This document shows, in pieces, positions 62,015-64,000 of a stretch of 64,000 nt of DNA (position 1 is its first letter; each line of letters begins with the position of its first letter). The DNA is from Pedobacter cryotolerans. Lineage in GTDB: Bacteria; Bacteroidota; Bacteroidia; Sphingobacteriales; Sphingobacteriaceae. The notes beneath the pieces are model-generated. The model saw only the letters and a program-made list of their open reading frames with translations. It did not search any database and had not been told where the DNA came from. Location: contig NZ_SWBO01000011.1 of assembly GCF_005116475.1 (NCBI RefSeq), forward strand, positions 1 to 64,000. The letters are read 5' to 3'. Made by a program: the position numbers and the translations under genes.

Positions 62015-62396
62015 TTAAATTGCCTTTTAGAATTGTTGGTTGTGCTGTAAAAGTTTAATTCATACATAAGTTATTTAGTATTTGGATTAAACTAATGTAG
62101 CCATAACCATAACAGAGTTTACCAGCTAACACTACGCAAACGTTTGTTAAATACGATTTAATTTTATCATAAATAACAAGGTTTAGGATAGATATAGACC
62201 TGAATTTTGAAGAAAATAAGGAGGGGAAGAATAGAAATACTTTTTTAAACTTTAATAGGTTCAATTACTAAGCGCAAACGTTTGATAATTGTTAACCCTA
62301 TCTTAAGAAAATATTAAAAACTTGTTTTTATGTTAGCTTACAGCATTTTTGTTGTGAAATGTGTAATTATTATTTTTAGGTTTTAAGAAAGTAGAA
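62015..62396. promoter_or_regulatory. susC upstream region with two LacI-type operators
   Basis: No gene is seen in this stretch. CGCAAACGTTTG occurs twice, with palindrome CAAACGTTTG at 62137-62146 and 62275-62284. The centres are 138 bp apart, about 13 helical turns, so one dimer-of-dimers could bridge them by looping. The form matches operators of LacI-family regulators with a central CG. No regulator gene lies in the window, and no clear TAnnTTTG box was found between the sites and susC. Confidence 0.65.
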
Positions 62397-62455
62397 TGCA
62401 TAAAAAAACGACCAAGTTTATTAAACATTGGTCGTTTTTAAAGAATTTTAATTTT
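62397..62455. terminator. Terminator related to the 55-bp repeat
   Basis: The hairpin AAACGACCAAGTTTATTAAA then CATTGGTCGTTTTT, flanked by A and T runs, ends the minus-strand lipoprotein gene. It is a diverged third copy of the repeat at 55681 and 57054. Confidence 0.8.
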
Positions 62456-62456
62456 T

Positions 62457-62870
62457 TTAATCTTGGAAAGACTCAATTAAAACAATCTTTACTCGAGTTC
62501 TTGATGTGGGTCTATCAGGAATGGCTTCTTGAAAATCGGATGATTGTATATCTATATCAATTCTACCTTGGCTCACTGAATAACTATAGGCTTGAACATC
62601 ATAAACAAATGGCAATTGTTCGTAAAAATTTCCATCACCTCTAGAGATATAAACTAAAATTGCATCATTTTCGAAAGTTCTAGGGTCAATGCGACTTTCA
62701 CTTAATGATGCAGTTAAAGTAAATCCATCGCTACTTGATTGCCATGCACTTGGCTCAATATATTTTATAATTGTGAGGTTGTTAGCACCATTTTGTACAA
62801 TAGTGTCTTTTTTGCAAGACGCCAGACCTAGTGTGGCAATGCAAAGTAGGATTAAGGTTAGCTTTTTCAT
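62457..62870 (-). CDS. Small putative lipoprotein
   Basis: A 137-residue exported protein: signal MKKLTLILLCIATLGLASC with lipid-bearing C19, followed by KKD. The mature domain of about 115 residues is strand-rich (LTIIKYIEPSAWQSS, FTLTASLSESRIDPR, AILVYISRGDGNFYEQLPFV, IDIDIQSSDF) and ends TRVKIVLIESFQD. No family was recognised; small beta-sandwich lipoproteins of this kind are common in Bacteroidota. It has its own terminator before the susC upstream region and probably its own promoter (TAGTTTTG, minus strand, 62899-62906). Confidence 0.72.
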   Translation of the reverse strand: MKKLTLILLCIATLGLASCKKDTIVQNGANNLTIIKYIEPSAWQSSSDGFTLTASLSESRIDPRTFENDAILVYISRGDGNFYEQLPFVYDVQAYSYSVSQGRIDIDIQSSDFQEAIPDRPTSRTRVKIVLIESFQD

Positions 62871-62909
62871 GTTTGTGTGTGTTTTGCAAATTGTAATGCA
62901 AAACTATTG

Positions 62910-62941
62910 CCAATATTTAATAAGCTAAAATTCAATATTGG
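62910..62941. promoter_or_regulatory. Inverted repeat upstream of the small lipoprotein gene
   Basis: CCAATATTTAA and TTCAATATTGG match as inverted arms at 10 of 11 positions around a 10-bp spacer. It sits just upstream of a TAGTTTTG -7-like box, where a regulator could act. Confidence 0.35.
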
Positions 62942-62948
62942 TAAAACT

Positions 62949-62980
62949 ACTTTGTCAATCTTTTTACAGATTAACAAAGT
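62949..62980. terminator. Hairpin between ilvA and the lipoprotein gene
   Basis: ACTTTGTCAATC and GATTAACAAAGT form a 12-bp stem with one mismatch and an 8-base loop. T-rich sequence follows on the plus strand; on the minus strand the T run is weak. It lies 40 bp after the ilvA stop and is its likely 3' hairpin. Confidence 0.45.
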
Positions 62981-63020
62981 TTATTTTCTTTGGTCTTTCA
63001 GCTTTAGTCTTTTAGCTTTA

Positions 63021-64000
63021 TTAAACCAAATATTCAAACAAAGTTTGATCCTGATTTAATTCAATAATTTCAAATTTAAATTCCTTCATCCTTTGCAATA
63101 AACTTGCATAATCATTCTTGTTGGTCAGCTCAATACCCACCAAAGCAGGACCATTTTCTTTGTTAGTCTTCTTGATAAATTCAAAACGCGTAATATCATC
63201 TTGCGGACCTAAAACTTCGTTTACAAATAACTTTAAAGCTCCCGGACGCTGAGGAAAGCGAACGATGAAATAATGTTTCAATCCCTCAAAAAGTAAAGAT
63301 TTCTCTTTAATTTCTTGCATTCGCTCTATGTCGTTGTTCCCGCCACTAATCACGCAAACAATATTTTTACCTACAATTTGATCTTTTACTTGGTCTAACG
63401 CAGCAACAGATAAAGCACCAGCAGGTTCTACTACAATGGCATCTTCATTATAAAGCTTTAAAATAGTGGTGCAAATTTGCCCTTCAGGTATTAAATAAGT
63501 AGAGCTTAGTAGTTCCTTGCAATACTTGTAAGTAATCCAGCCCATTCTTTTTACAGCCGCACCATCTACAAATCGTTCAATATTTTCAACGGTAATTGGT
63601 CCGCCATTTTTTAACGCTTCGCTTAATGAGGGTGCACCCATTGGCTCAACACCAAAAATTTTAACCTCAGGTTTTACAGTTTGCAAATAGGCACTAACAC
63701 CAGATGCCAAACCACCACCACCAACCGGTACAACAATAGCATCTAATTCAGGTAAATCCTGAAAAATTTCCATTGCAACGGTGGCCTGTCCTTCAATTAT
63801 TTTTTCATCATCAAAAGGAGGGATAAATGTCGATGACTTTTCTTCGCAATAAACTAAAGCTTCTTTTAAGCAATCATCAAAGTTATCACCAACTAAAATA
63901 ATTTCAATATTGTCGCCACCAAACATATTTACTTGTTTGATTTTTTGCTTTGGGGTAATTTCGGGCATAAAAATTACACCTTTAATATTTAATTTTTTGC
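63021..64000 (-). CDS. ilvA: Threonine ammonia-lyase (threonine dehydratase), 5' end outside window
   Basis: A PLP enzyme that deaminates threonine to 2-oxobutanoate, first step of isoleucine synthesis. The frame is still open at the right edge: residues before MPEITPKQKIKQVNMFGG read KKLNIKGVIF, as expected inside the catalytic domain, so the apparent ATG at 63968 is internal. Visible are the PLP-phosphate glycine loop VPVGGGGLASG and the C-terminal ACT-like regulatory domain (HYFIVRFPQRPGALKLFVNE ... FEIIELNQDQTLFEYLV). One ACT-like unit is seen, as in short IlvA proteins. The Schiff-base lysine lies beyond the edge. Confidence 0.92.
   Translation of the reverse strand, partial: KKLNIKGVIFMPEITPKQKIKQVNMFGGDNIEIILVGDNFDDCLKEALVYCEEKSSTFIPPFDDEKIIEGQATVAMEIFQDLPELDAIVVPVGGGGLASGVSAYLQTVKPEVKIFGVEPMGAPSLSEALKNGGPITVENIERFVDGAAVKRMGWITYKYCKELLSSTYLIPEGQICTTILKLYNEDAIVVEPAGALSVAALDQVKDQIVGKNIVCVISGGNNDIERMQEIKEKSLLFEGLKHYFIVRFPQRPGALKLFVNEVLGPQDDITRFEFIKKTNKENGPALVGIELTNKNDYASLLQRMKEFKFEIIELNQDQTLFEYLV

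Noticed and set aside
1..64000. tRNA, rRNA, CRISPR-cas, prophage or restriction-modification loci
   Set aside because: No cloverleaf-like sequence, rRNA segment, regular repeat-spacer array or phage/defence protein was recognised; the DUF4143 and zeta-like genes are the only candidates for mobile accessory functions.

Overview
The window is AT-rich DNA from a member of the Bacteroidota, most likely a Sphingobacteriaceae relative such as Pedobacter. The evidence is a SusC/SusD pair, the lipoprotein form of the TamA partner (TamL) next to TamB, a long IspG with an inserted domain, TAnnTTTG-type -7 promoter boxes, weak Shine-Dalgarno sites, and dispersed palindromic repeats of the kind common in this group. 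Most of the window is ordinary chromosome. Both edges cut a gene: an IS transposase on the left and threonine ammonia-lyase on the right.

Layout. 0-2.1 kb: IS remnant, RhlE-type RNA helicase and a repeat-filled spacer. 2.1-6.6 kb: an unknown gene, then a minus-strand operon of amino-acid permease, PLP C-S lyase/synthase-like enzyme and GPH sugar-type transporter. 6.9-23.4 kb: topoisomerase IV subunits ParE and ParC bracket a hybrid histidine kinase, the envelope operon tamB-tamL-yihY and cytidine deaminase. 23.4-34.5 kb: two uncharacterised proteins, a TPP riboswitch with a PnuT-type thiamine transporter and a flavoenzyme, a lipoprotein, an RlmI-like methyltransferase, MlaF/MlaE-type lipid transport genes, an SDR, and a PspC/LiaF-like/RDD membrane-stress set. 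34.5-40 kb: AAA/DUF4143 ATPase, ispG, YjbQ, a cupin protein and an alpha/beta hydrolase. 40.1-50.7 kb: a heme cluster (hemA, a hemC-hemD fusion, hemB, hemL, hemE, hemJ). Between hemL and hemE it holds a translationally coupled two-component system and a TPR membrane protein. Between hemE and hemJ it holds a zeta-toxin-like gene pair. 50.7-57.1 kb: an outer-membrane protein, an ECF sigma/anti-sigma-like/porin-like triad, an orphan ABC ATPase, and a second DUF4143 ATPase bracketed by direct repeats. 57.1-64 kb: susD, susC with two LacI-type operator palindromes, a small lipoprotein, and ilvA running off the edge.

The heme genes cover glutamyl-tRNA to coproporphyrinogen III and add the HemJ oxidase step. 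No hemN/hemF or hemH is seen here.

The least expected signals are not genes. (1) A C/G-rich palindromic element is inserted in frame inside ispG. A relative sits at the ispG 3' end and supplies the stop codons of both ispG and the convergent yjbQ gene. (2) At least ten intergenic tracts are built of diverged 7-bp or 8-bp units, mostly G-rich after stop codons and C/A-rich before start codons. (3) Three copies of a scaffold repeat carry a different hairpin in the same central position. (4) A 55-bp direct repeat derived from the 3' coding end of an ABC gene flanks the DUF4143 gene. No tRNA, rRNA or CRISPR array was found. All functions are inferred from the sequence by eye; no database search was run.
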